DNA from: J027 sp965215855
GTDB lineage: Bacteria > Chloroflexota > Anaerolineae > Aggregatilineales > J027
Reading direction: 5' to 3'
NCBI GenBank assembly: GCA_965215855.1
Contig: CBDCER010000003.1
Span: forward strand, 868,001 to 932,000
Length of the DNA stretch: 64,000 nucleotides
Shown here piece by piece: positions 17,801-25,574 of the stretch. Position 1 is the first letter of the stretch. Each line of letters starts with the position of its first letter. The notes beneath the pieces are model-generated. The model saw only the letters and a list, made by a program, of their open reading frames with translations, had not been told where the DNA came from and ran no database searches. A program made the translations under genes and the position numbers.

Positions 17801-20800
17801 GCAATACATCATTGAAGCGGTTGTCACCGATGAAAGCGACCAGCAAGTAGCCGGACGCACGACAGTTATCGTTCATCAAGGGGAGGTTTACCTGGGGCTG
17901 GCTCCTGAACGCTATGTTTATGTGGCTGGTGAAGATGCCAGCTTCCGCTTGTTGAGTGTTGACTGGGATGGGGAAACAGTTGGCGGCAAAGAGGTTGATT
18001 ATCGCATTGTTGAACGACGCTGGTTTAATGTGCAGGAGAAAGACCCCGGTGGGCGCACGGTTTGGCGTTGGGATGTGGAAGAAATCGACATCGACAGCGG
18101 CACAGTGACGACGGGTGAGGATGGCCGTGCCCAAGTGACATTCACGCCACCCAACGGTGGGGTATACAAGATTTATGGGGCCACGCAGGATTCCCGCGAC
18201 AACACTGTCAACAGTAGTGCCTTTATGTGGGTCAGTGGGCAGGAATATGTGTCCTGGCGTCAGCAGAACAGTAACCGTATTGACCTGATTACGAATGCCG
18301 ACGATTATGCTATTGGCGATACCGCAGAAATCCTGATCGCCAGCCCATTCCAGGGCAGCACGATGGCACTGGTTACAGTGGAACGCGGCGATGTTCTCCA
18401 TACTGAAGTCATTGAAATGGAGTCTAACTCCTACGTTTATCGCCTGCCCATTGAGGAAATCTATGCTCCGAATATCTTTGTCTCGGTGGTGCTGGTCAAA
18501 GGCGTGGATGAGAACAATCCCTATACGCAGTTCCGAGTCGGTATGGCGCAACTGAATGTCGAGACGCGCCGTCTGGAACTGAATGTCGAAGTTACACCTG
18601 AAATCCCCGCAGGTGTGACCCCCGGCCCTGGCGACACATTGACTATCGCTGTTCAGACAACCGACTGGCAGGGCAATTCGGTCAGCGCAGAGGTGGGTAT
18701 TGGCGTGACTGATCTGGCGGTGTTGACGCTTGCGCCGTCTAATGCGCCGTCACTGATGTCGTATTTCTATGGGCAACAGGGTGTCAGTGTGCGGACAGCC
18801 GCTTCGCTCACGCTATCTGTCGATCAAGTCACGCAGACTATCATCGACACAGTGAAAGGCGGCGGTGGCGGTGGCCCGGAGTCTGGCATTTTCGATATAC
18901 GTCAGGAGTTTGTCGATACACCACTGTGGGAACCAGCCGTAGTCACGGATGAAAGTGGCACGGCCCAAGTCACGATTACATTGCCTGATAACCTGACGAC
19001 ATGGCGGATTGATGCCCGCGCCGTAACGATGGGTACTGATGGCCCAATGCTAGTGGGGCAAACCACGACCGATTTCCTCAGTACCAAACCACTGTTGATC
19101 CGGCCTATCACGCCGCGCTTTATGATCGTTGGCGACCAGGCCACCTTTGGCGCGATTGTCAATAACAATACCGATGCCGAGCAGGTGGTGGATGTTTTGA
19201 TGGAAGGCACTGGGTTCATGGTGGTGGATGATGCCCCACTGACGCAAACAGTGACGGTTCCGGCAGGTGGGCGCGTGCGCGTCAATTGGCGCGTCAGTGT
19301 GCTGGATGTGCCAGCGGTGGATGTCTTCTTCGCTGTACAAAATGAGGATAGTAGCCTAACTGATGCCAGCAAGCCGCCGCTGGGCCTGGGCGATGATCAA
19401 TTGTTGCCAGTCTACAAATACGCTGCGCCGGAGACGGTGGGGACAGCGGGGACGCTGGAAGGTCCGGATGCCGTTAGCTTCACTGAGGTCGTGGCGCTGC
19501 CAGAACGAATCGATATCAGTCGAGGATCACTCGATATTCGGCTGGATCGCTCACTGGCTGGCCCGACACTGGATGGATTGGATTACTTGCAGAATTATAC
19601 GCACCAATGTATCGAACAGACGGTGAGCCGCTTCCTGCCGAATGTGATGACCATGCGGGCGCTGACGGCGCTCAATCAATCCAATCCCGAATTGGAAGAG
19701 AATTTGCGGGTACAGGTCAACTTTGGTTTACAGCGACTCTATGCCCAGCAAAAGGTTGATGGTGGTTGGGGTTGGTTCCCGAATGATGAGTCGAACCCAA
19801 TAACGACGGCTTATGCTTTGATTGGCCTTGTCGAGGCGCAAAACAGCGGCTTTACAGTGGATAACAATGTCATCCGACGCGCTCTGAGTTATCTGAACGA
19901 CTATCTGCTGGAAACGGACGCATCGGTTTCCAGCGGCGAAAGCTGGATGCTCAATCGGCGGTCGTTCATTCTCTATGCGTTGACGCGCAGTGGGCAAGGC
20001 AATGCCTCAAGATTATCGGCATTGTACAATGTGCGTTCTCGGCTGAATCTGGACGCACGAGCCTATTTGACAATGAGCATGAAAATCATGGACTCAACAG
20101 ACCCGCGCCTAGATACGCTGATGAACGATTTTGTCACTGCTGCTACGCTTAGTTCGACTGGCACGCATTGGGAAGATCGCCCCGATTTCCGCAACTGGAC
20201 AACGAATACCCGTACCACAGCCCTGACCCTGATGGCGATGGTGCAGCACGATTCTGGTAATGATTTGTTGCCGGGGGCAGTGCGGTGGCTAATGGTGGCA
20301 CGGCAGGCTGATGCCTGGGAGACTACTCAGGAGACGGCCTGGGCAGTTATGGCTCTGACTGATTGGATGGTTGCTAGTGGTGAGTTGGATGCTGATTATG
20401 ACTTCGCGGTGCGCCTGAACGGTGAGATTGTGGCGGAGGATACGGCCAATAGCGGTAATGTCAAAGAGAGCGAAGCCCTGGTCGTGGAAGTCGCCGAACT
20501 GTTGGTGGATGAGGCAAACCGGTTGGTCCTGATTAAGGATGAGGGACCGGGCAATCTGTATTATACGGCCCATATCACCAGCTATATCGAAGTTCCGGCC
20601 ATCGAGCCAGTATCACGCGGCATTATCATCAGCCGCCAGTATCATCTGGCTGGTGACGATGACCGGACGCCCGTTACGGGCGCCGCTGTTGGGGATGAGG
20701 TGGTGGTGACATTGACCATCATCGCACCGCGCAACCTGCATTATGTGGTCATCGAAGACCCCATTCCAGCCGGAGCGGAAGCCATCGACCCCAACCTGTT

Positions 20801-21089
20801 AACGACCAGCGTAACCGGACAGCGACCAACGCTGGAGCGTTCTGATCCGTTGAGTCGAGGCTGGGGTTGGTGGTGGTTCTCGCGCACTGAGTTCCGCGAT
20901 GAGAAGGTCGTGATGTATGCGACCTATCTGCCGCGTGGAACTTATACCTATACCTATACGCTGCGAATGGGGCTGGAAGGGGAATATAACGTGATTCCGC
21001 CGACTGGGCAGGAATTCTACTTCCCAGAGGTGTATGGGCGCGGCGCGGGGCTGCTGTTCACGATTGAGCCGGAAGCTGTAGTCGAGTAG
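14811..21089 (+). CDS. Bacterial alpha-2-macroglobulin-like protein with SH3b insert
   Basis: 2092 residues from ATG 14811, chosen over 14805 because AAAAGGA then sits about 8 nt away. A signal peptide (LFLILLFIAAPTVFSQ) directs export. Residues 30-440 contain repeated Big_5/Ig-like units with the SFTFDRPMD and VAFTQPMD pattern. About 540-630 is an SH3b-like module (TRVRTEPNLGGQIITSLEPG). MG domains follow with YRPDQPVYFRGVLR, then the bait-region/MG zone. The A2M complement-like domain carries the thioester CIEQ at 1600-1603, followed by toroid helices (DGGWGWFPND). It would trap proteases at the cell surface. Unlike the proteobacterial type it has no PbpC neighbour. It ends at a strong terminator. 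Confidence 0.9.
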   Translation: MLRKNALHVGLFLILLFIAAPTVFSQDGGDIAPPRVIDSNPLSGEELALASSVSFTFDRPMDAESADNQFSVEPDLPGGNWAWDGRILTFTPPADGYQRDTEYRFMVVASDADGQAMADPFTLRLQTVGYLEVTEVLPAADSEGIEVDSAVTVIFNRPVVPLVSLSDQAALPNPLQMSPETPGQGEWLNTSIYIFQPDSVLVGGIDYNITVQAGLESVNGAILVEDFIFGFSTATPVVERMLPRDGDRGVALDADITVAFTQPMDPATQDGIRVEGPDGTAPIMQYTWVDDNRTVVLSHGQLFELDALYDASIDSTVVRSASGAALTSNYIQSFQTVPYPRIVRTDPFDGQSAAPPYGGFRIVFSAPINEETLEDKIVVDPEPWREYETYYYSYDNSYALYFDSEASTTYTITLAPGIADPYGNTIEEETVITYTTAPYGPEVTMNVPAFAGLYNAYNETTRLFISHRNIERIDLELSRLELDVLALLTGPDGYRFRDSFRPTADQLIRTWGVPVEAQLNERRYELLLLSEQGPSGVENIQCLGAPETRLVVGAQARVDLEDPIPTRVRTEPNLGGQIITSLEPGIEFVIRNGPICSDGYLWWQIYSESENVEGWMAEGTLGSYFIEPLALPPPPSVHASEELPPLSPGIYFLQATSPQTAAEGYEPQRHVLIVATANITMKFSPDQALAWVTDMQSGLPVAGVPVTIFDDQFNAVASSVTDNGGLAQFDIPRLETLYTTLYTVVQTEEQFGYVNTDFSQGIDPWYFDLPADYQPSRYSVYLYTDRPIYRPDQPVYFRGVLRSRDDVAYMPVAGVDQIFVTIYDIESQVVYEDYVDLTPYGTFSGQFDLDEGASLGYYRLTAILPAELEINEYAREFSLGFNVAEYRAPEFQVTVTPAADAVVQGEMVQVDVESRYFFGAPVSDAQITWNVFTENYFFNAYRGPEYWSFIDYNYDSGPSAYYGGEREPLANGESMTNAEGRFLIELPADLGEATQSQQYIIEAVVTDESDQQVAGRTTVIVHQGEVYLGLAPERYVYVAGEDASFRLLSVDWDGETVGGKEVDYRIVERRWFNVQEKDPGGRTVWRWDVEEIDIDSGTVTTGEDGRAQVTFTPPNGGVYKIYGATQDSRDNTVNSSAFMWVSGQEYVSWRQQNSNRIDLITNADDYAIGDTAEILIASPFQGSTMALVTVERGDVLHTEVIEMESNSYVYRLPIEEIYAPNIFVSVVLVKGVDENNPYTQFRVGMAQLNVETRRLELNVEVTPEIPAGVTPGPGDTLTIAVQTTDWQGNSVSAEVGIGVTDLAVLTLAPSNAPSLMSYFYGQQGVSVRTAASLTLSVDQVTQTIIDTVKGGGGGGPESGIFDIRQEFVDTPLWEPAVVTDESGTAQVTITLPDNLTTWRIDARAVTMGTDGPMLVGQTTTDFLSTKPLLIRPITPRFMIVGDQATFGAIVNNNTDAEQVVDVLMEGTGFMVVDDAPLTQTVTVPAGGRVRVNWRVSVLDVPAVDVFFAVQNEDSSLTDASKPPLGLGDDQLLPVYKYAAPETVGTAGTLEGPDAVSFTEVVALPERIDISRGSLDIRLDRSLAGPTLDGLDYLQNYTHQCIEQTVSRFLPNVMTMRALTALNQSNPELEENLRVQVNFGLQRLYAQQKVDGGWGWFPNDESNPITTAYALIGLVEAQNSGFTVDNNVIRRALSYLNDYLLETDASVSSGESWMLNRRSFILYALTRSGQGNASRLSALYNVRSRLNLDARAYLTMSMKIMDSTDPRLDTLMNDFVTAATLSSTGTHWEDRPDFRNWTTNTRTTALTLMAMVQHDSGNDLLPGAVRWLMVARQADAWETTQETAWAVMALTDWMVASGELDADYDFAVRLNGEIVAEDTANSGNVKESEALVVEVAELLVDEANRLVLIKDEGPGNLYYTAHITSYIEVPAIEPVSRGIIISRQYHLAGDDDRTPVTGAAVGDEVVVTLTIIAPRNLHYVVIEDPIPAGAEAIDPNLLTTSVTGQRPTLERSDPLSRGWGWWWFSRTEFRDEKVVMYATYLPRGTYTYTYTLRMGLEGEYNVIPPTGQEFYFPEVYGRGAGLLFTIEPEAVVE

Positions 21090-21133
21090 TGTAGTCAGCT
21101 CTGGAACATAGAGTTAGTGTATCGAAAAAATAT

Positions 21134-21169
21134 AATCAGGAGATGGAGCGATTCATCTCCTGATTTTTT
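21134..21169 (+). terminator. Strong intrinsic terminator after the macroglobulin gene
   Basis: A perfect 12-bp stem, AATCAGGAGATG (21134-21145) with CATCTCCTGATT (21154-21165), an 8-nt loop and a T run. The A run upstream makes it plausible in both directions. Confidence 0.9.
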
Positions 21170-21184
21170 CCGAGAAATATCCAG

Positions 21185-21398
21185 AAAATGTCGATAAAAT
21201 TTTCGTTGATTCGACGGACATGCGTCAGGAGTTGGAGACCTTGCTGCATGAGCTGTGCGGCTAAAGGTGCAGAGAGATAACCACGATCACCAAGAGTATA
21301 CCCCACAAGCGACGTGCCAGTTTGGGCACGGGCTTGCAGTCATCGACATTGCCAGGGGTTAGGAGCCAGGATACTAACTCGCCTTGATCGTTGACTAT
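21185..21398 (-). pseudogene. Fragment of an IS982-family transposase
   Basis: Translation of the minus strand gives IVNDQGELVSWLLTPGNVDD, then CKPVPKLARRLWG. After a frameshift it gives GYTLGDRGYLSAPLAAQLM and QQGLQLLTHVRRINENF. These match the central DDE core of IS982-type transposases (LTPGNVDD and GDRGY blocks). The start, the rest of the catalytic domain and the ends are missing and the frame is broken, so it is an old remnant. Confidence 0.65.
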
Positions 21399-21580
21399 AA
21401 GTTACCCCCATTGTCAAGACCACAGATCGGCAAAATTAAGCTCGGAATATTGATGCCAGGATGTTGATTGTCAATCATCGCTCGTTTGGCCTCAACTGAA
21501 CTGGGTAGCTTTTTTTTCAGCCACTCAAGTTCCATCTTCAGTCGTCCAATCTGCTCATATAAATGAGGGGACAGTAGCAA
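21395..21580 (-). pseudogene. Fragment of an IS3-family transposase
   Basis: A 61-codon minus-strand frame containing LYEQIGRLKMELEWLKKKLP followed by KRAMIDNQHPGINIPSL. This resembles the coiled-coil end of OrfA joined to the beginning of OrfB in IS3-type elements. The similarity stops after about 45 residues, at the junction with the IS982 fragment. The bases from 21581 to 21749 hold nothing I can identify. Confidence 0.55.
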
Positions 21581-21749
21581 TGTATTTGCCTAACTCCTCA
21601 AAGCACAAAAAATACCATTTCCCGCCCTTAGATCAATCCATGTTTATGAATCTTCTAAACTATGGCTGAAACATTCGCCAACCGCCATCAAGTAGCTTGC
21701 TCATAGAACGCTGCATTCAGTTTAGACGATTTATTTTCGTGCAACGCCC

Positions 21750-22376
21750 TTATCCAAACCCATGCGTCAACTGGATTTCACAACCATCTACCATCTGCCC
21801 ACCACGTGCATACTGATAGAGTTCCCCCTCTACCATCGCGTCATCCGGTTCATCTAAGCTAAACGCTAAATCAAGCTCTCCCCTATCAGCCACCACCGAC
21901 AATCGCCCGTTTTCCCAATCCAACACCCAATTCTCAACCCACACCTGCGTTTCATCCACCCCTGCCAAACCAATCGCATTCCGGCTGATGCGTGTTGTCC
22001 GCTGTCCATCGATCACCGCTTCCGCCGTGAAGATGTCCCGTAGTGCCCACATTGATGATCGCTCCGGAGCCAACACCTCTGCTACCACCGACAAACGCTC
22101 GAACGTCACACTGAACGAAACCTCGCAGTTTTCGGCGGTTTCTAGTTGCCATGCCTCGCGCTGAAATTCAGGGTGCGGCCCAAAATCACGCGGAAATTCC
22201 CAGTCATATGCTCCATCCACCACTGCAAAGCCAAATGTTGGCAACTCAAAATCGGCACTGGTGATCAAATCCGCCGCAATATCAGGCTGCTCCGGATCTT
22301 GTACTGCTGACCACACCAGTCGCCCGCCACCCAACAAGAACAGGACCATCATCCCCATCCAAATCAAGCGTCTCAT
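21750..22376 (-). CDS. Truncated AttH/CrtC-like lipocalin-domain protein
   Basis: 208 residues with an N-terminal signal or anchor helix (WMGMMVLFLLGGGRLVW). The segment DWEFPRDFGPHPEFQREAWQ matches the FPRDHG-HP-F-TEWWY signature at the start of AttH/CrtC-type double-lipocalin domains. The later pattern with AGVDETQVWVENWVLDWENG and a beta-rich end also fits the first half of such proteins. Full-length relatives are near 350 residues. Here the second half is absent and the two Trp of the WWY motif are replaced (AWQ). Transposase fragments lie directly downstream, so deletion by an IS is a likely cause. AttH-like proteins are secreted and of uncertain function; CrtC is a carotenoid hydratase. 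It may be a decayed gene. Confidence 0.55.
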   Translation of the reverse strand: MRRLIWMGMMVLFLLGGGRLVWSAVQDPEQPDIAADLITSADFELPTFGFAVVDGAYDWEFPRDFGPHPEFQREAWQLETAENCEVSFSVTFERLSVVAEVLAPERSSMWALRDIFTAEAVIDGQRTTRISRNAIGLAGVDETQVWVENWVLDWENGRLSVVADRGELDLAFSLDEPDDAMVEGELYQYARGGQMVDGCEIQLTHGFG

Positions 22377-22704
22377 AATTATTAATCACCATATTTCACT
22401 CAATATGCCAAATGCGCTGATAATATCATGCTGGCTCATCTTTCAAGCATTCATCCTTGTCAAATCATACAACCACCGAATGAGAATCCGTTAAGGTGAT
22501 CATGGTATACTCCTGAAAATGAGTGTGTCAGAATGATGCTGCAACGGGCGTCTTATGCGCCGTTTTTATATGGGATCCGCATGTCGAAGGGATGAGGTGC
22601 GACCATGCCCTATTTTCCCATCCCTAACTCCCGCTTGCCAAAAAGCATGAGAAACAACGATTACATATGATCCTGCACACACCTGGAAACGCAAGGATTT
22701 GTCG
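22377..22704. other. Intergenic region between divergent genes
   Basis: 328 bp with no convincing gene. It contains a weak inverted repeat followed by T residues at about 22539-22566 (AACGG...CCGTTTTTAT), an AGGGATG/CATCCCT pair with a 25-nt loop around 22590-22630, and an AATCACCATAT motif at 22384 that resembles one at 6436. Promoters for both flanking genes must lie here, but I cannot place them with confidence. Confidence 0.4.
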
Positions 22705-23214
22705 ATGCCTTACCTGATAGACGGACATAATTTAATCGGCCAGTTGCCCGATATTGACCTCGCCGACCCTGATGATGAAGTCAAACTGGTGCTGAAACTG
22801 CGTCGTTTTGCCGGACAGGTCAGCAAACGTGTAACGGTAGTGTTTGACAATGGGCTACCAGCAGGTATCGCCAAAGGGCTTTCCACCCACAGTGTCCAGG
22901 TACGGTTCGCCTCCGAAAGGTCCAGCGCCGACCGCGTCCTACGCGATATGATTCGCAAGCTGCAAAACCCATCGGGCTGGATTCTGGTATCCTCCGATGC
23001 CGAAATCGCACACCAGGCCCGCTCGCGCCGGATGCAGGTCATCTCCTCCCACGATTTCGTTCGCCAAATTGATAACCCCGTGCGTCGTACCCCAGGCCGC
23101 AAGCCCCGGAAAAAACATGACCTCACGGTGGATCCTCGCAAAGCCGACCCGCGCCTGTCACAACGCGAATTGGATGAATGGCTGGCACTGTTCGATTCAG
23201 CTCCCGACGATTGA
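22705..23214 (+). CDS. NYN-domain (YacP-like) putative ribonuclease
   Basis: 169 residues; ATG 22705 with AAGGA 7 nt upstream. The N-terminal YLIDGHNLIGQ carries the first catalytic Asp of the NYN/PIN fold. VTVVFDNG, RFASERSSADRVLRDMI and WILVSSDAEIAHQAR supply the later acidic residues. The family resembles YacP/Rae1, a ribosome-associated endoribonuclease in Bacillus; the exact target here is unknown. The C-terminus is basic (GRKPRKKHDL). Its stop overlaps the convergent methyltransferase gene by 18 bp. Confidence 0.8.
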   Translation: MPYLIDGHNLIGQLPDIDLADPDDEVKLVLKLRRFAGQVSKRVTVVFDNGLPAGIAKGLSTHSVQVRFASERSSADRVLRDMIRKLQNPSGWILVSSDAEIAHQARSRRMQVISSHDFVRQIDNPVRRTPGRKPRKKHDLTVDPRKADPRLSQRELDEWLALFDSAPDD

Positions 23215-23769
23215 TGACGGCTTGCATCCCACATAACGACAGTTCGTCCCCGCTTCTTGGCTAAAGACAGTTTCCCAATCGTCGAAAAATGTCGGCAATT
23301 CGCCAGATTCTAACAGATATTCAGGTGTCGATTGGGGTCGAATTGTCCGTAAACGTCTATTAAATGTCTCATAAATGACCATGCCGCCAGGCCTCACCGA
23401 TGCTTTGATTGCTGGAATAATTTCGCGGTTCAAAAAGAAAAAAACGCAGACCAAATCATACGCCACTTTTGGCAGTGGATAGTGATCTAGATCGGCTTGA
23501 ACAAATGTCACATTTTTTAATCCGCACCGGGCCATTTCATCACGCCCCGCTTGCAGTCCCACGTCGCTAATATCAATCCCTAAAACCTGGTAGCCAATCT
23601 CCCCCAAATACAGGCTATTTTGTCCCCGACCGCACGCTATATCCAGCGCAAATTGCTGGTTGCCTCCGGCGGGTGCATGACGAACCAGCAGATCATCCGG
23701 TGAGGGATAGTCCAAGCGATTGCGTTTCTGATAGCGAGTGTCCCAGCGATGGCGGTCTTGCTGGCTCAT
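23197..23769 (-). CDS. Class I SAM-dependent methyltransferase, TehB-like
   Basis: 190 residues. Motif I is ALDIACGRGQNSLYLG, followed by the acidic end of strand 2 (VLGIDIS), the VTFVQADLDHYPL motif and YDLVCVFFFLNREIIPAI. This arrangement, with the RHRWDTRYQKR start, resembles TehB-like small-molecule methyltransferases. The substrate is unknown. It is the last gene of a three-gene operon and starts inside the end of the gene before it (4-bp ATGA overlap). Confidence 0.82.
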   Translation of the reverse strand: MSQQDRHRWDTRYQKRNRLDYPSPDDLLVRHAPAGGNQQFALDIACGRGQNSLYLGEIGYQVLGIDISDVGLQAGRDEMARCGLKNVTFVQADLDHYPLPKVAYDLVCVFFFLNREIIPAIKASVRPGGMVIYETFNRRLRTIRPQSTPEYLLESGELPTFFDDWETVFSQEAGTNCRYVGCKPSSIVGS

Positions 23770-24566
23770 ATGAGGCGTTTCGAGTAATACAACGGCGTAT
23801 AATCTAATACATCTGGAATTTGTTCCAAGGCTGTTTTATCACCAGGAAGCAGCAATGCATCGCCACGTTGTTGCTGCCGGGCGACTTGATAGGCTGCGGT
23901 TAAGGTTTTCCAGTCAGGTCGATGCCAGTCGTCGGGCACGGTCAACAAGCGCATAACGGCTAGCAAGCGTTGAGCACTAGGACTGCTCCAGTCAACCCCC
24001 TGCGGGGCGGCGGCCAGGGTAGCTTTCGCCGTCTGCTCATCATCGCCACCAGACCCCATTTTACGAAACACTTGTCGCGAGACGCGTTTCATCAACTTAT
24101 TGACGTGTTTAGCCTCAACTCCTTGTTCCTGAGCAAATTGTTGTAGCTCCGGCGGCAGATCAGGTTTTGCTTCCGCCGACGTACCTACAACCATCTGCGC
24201 CGCCTTCTGTATATCCTCCAGGGTAGCATCATCTCTCAAAAACCCTTCGAGGCTAGCCTGCGTGGTTGCACCAGATGGATATGCGGTAATTTGATAATCA
24301 TCAAGCGATAGCAATTGAATATCAAGGACTGCGGCATCCAACGATGCTAACATCTTCTCTGGCAATGTGTCCCGCGGCGCAACCATAATTTTCTGCCATT
24401 CGGTCTGCAATGGTGTGACGAACAGCCGCACACGCACCAATTTACCCACCGGCGACCCCATTCCACCCGGAAATGGATCGTAAGCGGAAAAACCATCAGC
24501 CTCCAGGGCTGCTCGCAACTTACCCACAAAAGTGGTGTCAGTCGATAACAAATGTTGCCACATCAT
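23766..24566 (-). CDS. Hypothetical protein
   Basis: 266 residues, not recognised. It is mainly soluble, with no signal or membrane helix. The first 100 residues are alpha/beta (VRVRLFVTPLQTEWQKIMVAP, LDIQLLSLDDYQI); the rest is helical and charged, including HVNKLMKRVSRQVFRKMGSG, and ends in DVLDYTPLYYSKRLI. It overlaps both neighbours by 4 bp (ATGA at each end), so translation is coupled to the GNAT-like gene and the methyltransferase. A shared modification or stress role is possible, but nothing in the sequence proves it. Confidence 0.7.
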   Translation of the reverse strand: MMWQHLLSTDTTFVGKLRAALEADGFSAYDPFPGGMGSPVGKLVRVRLFVTPLQTEWQKIMVAPRDTLPEKMLASLDAAVLDIQLLSLDDYQITAYPSGATTQASLEGFLRDDATLEDIQKAAQMVVGTSAEAKPDLPPELQQFAQEQGVEAKHVNKLMKRVSRQVFRKMGSGGDDEQTAKATLAAAPQGVDWSSPSAQRLLAVMRLLTVPDDWHRPDWKTLTAAYQVARQQQRGDALLLPGDKTALEQIPDVLDYTPLYYSKRLI

Positions 24567-25411
24567 GTTTCCTTATCTGCCGAGGCACTCACAAATGTGA
24601 TGATCTGAGTCATCAACAAAAATCCCAGCCGCAAATATAGCCCCATATCATATGAAGGCCGTCCGGCAATATAGATGTTTTGGTAACTATGTCGCTGCAA
24701 TAAATGAACCGTGAATGCAAGCAAAGCCTGTTCAAATCCTAGGCCTGTCCAGGGCCAAATAACCATCGGCTCTAAGATTTCAGCCGCCGTGGCCCCCAGT
24801 GAGATTTGAGCAGTGGCAACAGGCGTATCGTGATAATATCCCATGATATAGACACTATCACCACGTTCGAATTCATATTCCAAATCCACAATATCACTAA
24901 ATGGAACATGCGGCACATCCACTCCATATCGCGCCGAACGGTTGACGCGTAGCCAAGTCGCCAATTCGGCCTGCGTCGTGACTTCTTGAATAGTTAAATT
25001 GGCAGTCTGTTCTTGAGAAAGTAAGCGGCCAAAGGGAGTTTCGCCTTCTGGAAATGGTCCCTGTATCGGAGTGTAGATCCAGATAGGGATTTCGCTCTCT
25101 AATTGAAGGCCATGTAAAGCTAACTGGCGAGCAAAGGCTTCAGGAAATAACCCTTCCAGATATTGCAGGCGCGGGATACGTTCACAGCTACCCAGTAATT
25201 CAAATCCCTGACGCAAATCAGAGCCACGTGCCCAAGCTACCCCTTGGTGTGGAGTCACTACATTCATTGCAGGGTCATTGTCATCGGGATGGTAAATCAC
25301 ACCCACTGTGCTGATCTGTGTGTAGGCTGCACCCGCCTGGCGACGGCGCGATAGCATGTGGTCTTGAATGGCACGCAGCGTTTGACGTTCACTGCGTATC
25401 AGCGTTGGCAT
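24563..25411 (-). CDS. GNAT-like acetyltransferase (divergent)
   Basis: 282 residues. The C-terminal half has a GNAT-like run: a beta strand with SVYIMGYYHDTPVATAQI, then a helix near LGFEQALLAFTVHLLQRH, IYIAGRPSYDMGLYLRLGF and a last strand. The acetyl-CoA loop Q/RxxGxG/A is degenerate (VIWPWTGLG). The N-terminal 130 residues may be a second, decayed GNAT copy. The start at 25411 is the first gene of the operon with the two genes that follow. No substrate can be proposed. Confidence 0.6.
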   Translation of the reverse strand: MPTLIRSERQTLRAIQDHMLSRRRQAGAAYTQISTVGVIYHPDDNDPAMNVVTPHQGVAWARGSDLRQGFELLGSCERIPRLQYLEGLFPEAFARQLALHGLQLESEIPIWIYTPIQGPFPEGETPFGRLLSQEQTANLTIQEVTTQAELATWLRVNRSARYGVDVPHVPFSDIVDLEYEFERGDSVYIMGYYHDTPVATAQISLGATAAEILEPMVIWPWTGLGFEQALLAFTVHLLQRHSYQNIYIAGRPSYDMGLYLRLGFLLMTQIITFVSASADKET

Positions 25412-25520
25412 AGATACGCCCCTGAAAATTTATGTACTCATTTGGCTCCCATTGTGCCGCATTGCTGCGGCAAAAACCTATTATAACACGACGAGAACTT
25501 AGGATAGTTTTAAATATAAC

Positions 25521-25554
25521 AAAAAACGGGCAGAAATAGGCACTACTCCTGCCC
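25521..25554 (-). terminator. Intrinsic terminator of aconitase
   Basis: On the minus strand, GGGCAG and CTGCCC (25549-25554 and 25528-25533) form a 6-bp stem followed by GTTTTTTG. Confidence 0.65.
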
Positions 25555-25574
25555 TGAATGTATGGTCACTGATC

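Noticed and set aside
17400..18551. 383-codon minus-strand ORF inside the macroglobulin gene
   Set aside because: A shadow of biased codons in a long real gene; no recognisable domain or start signal.
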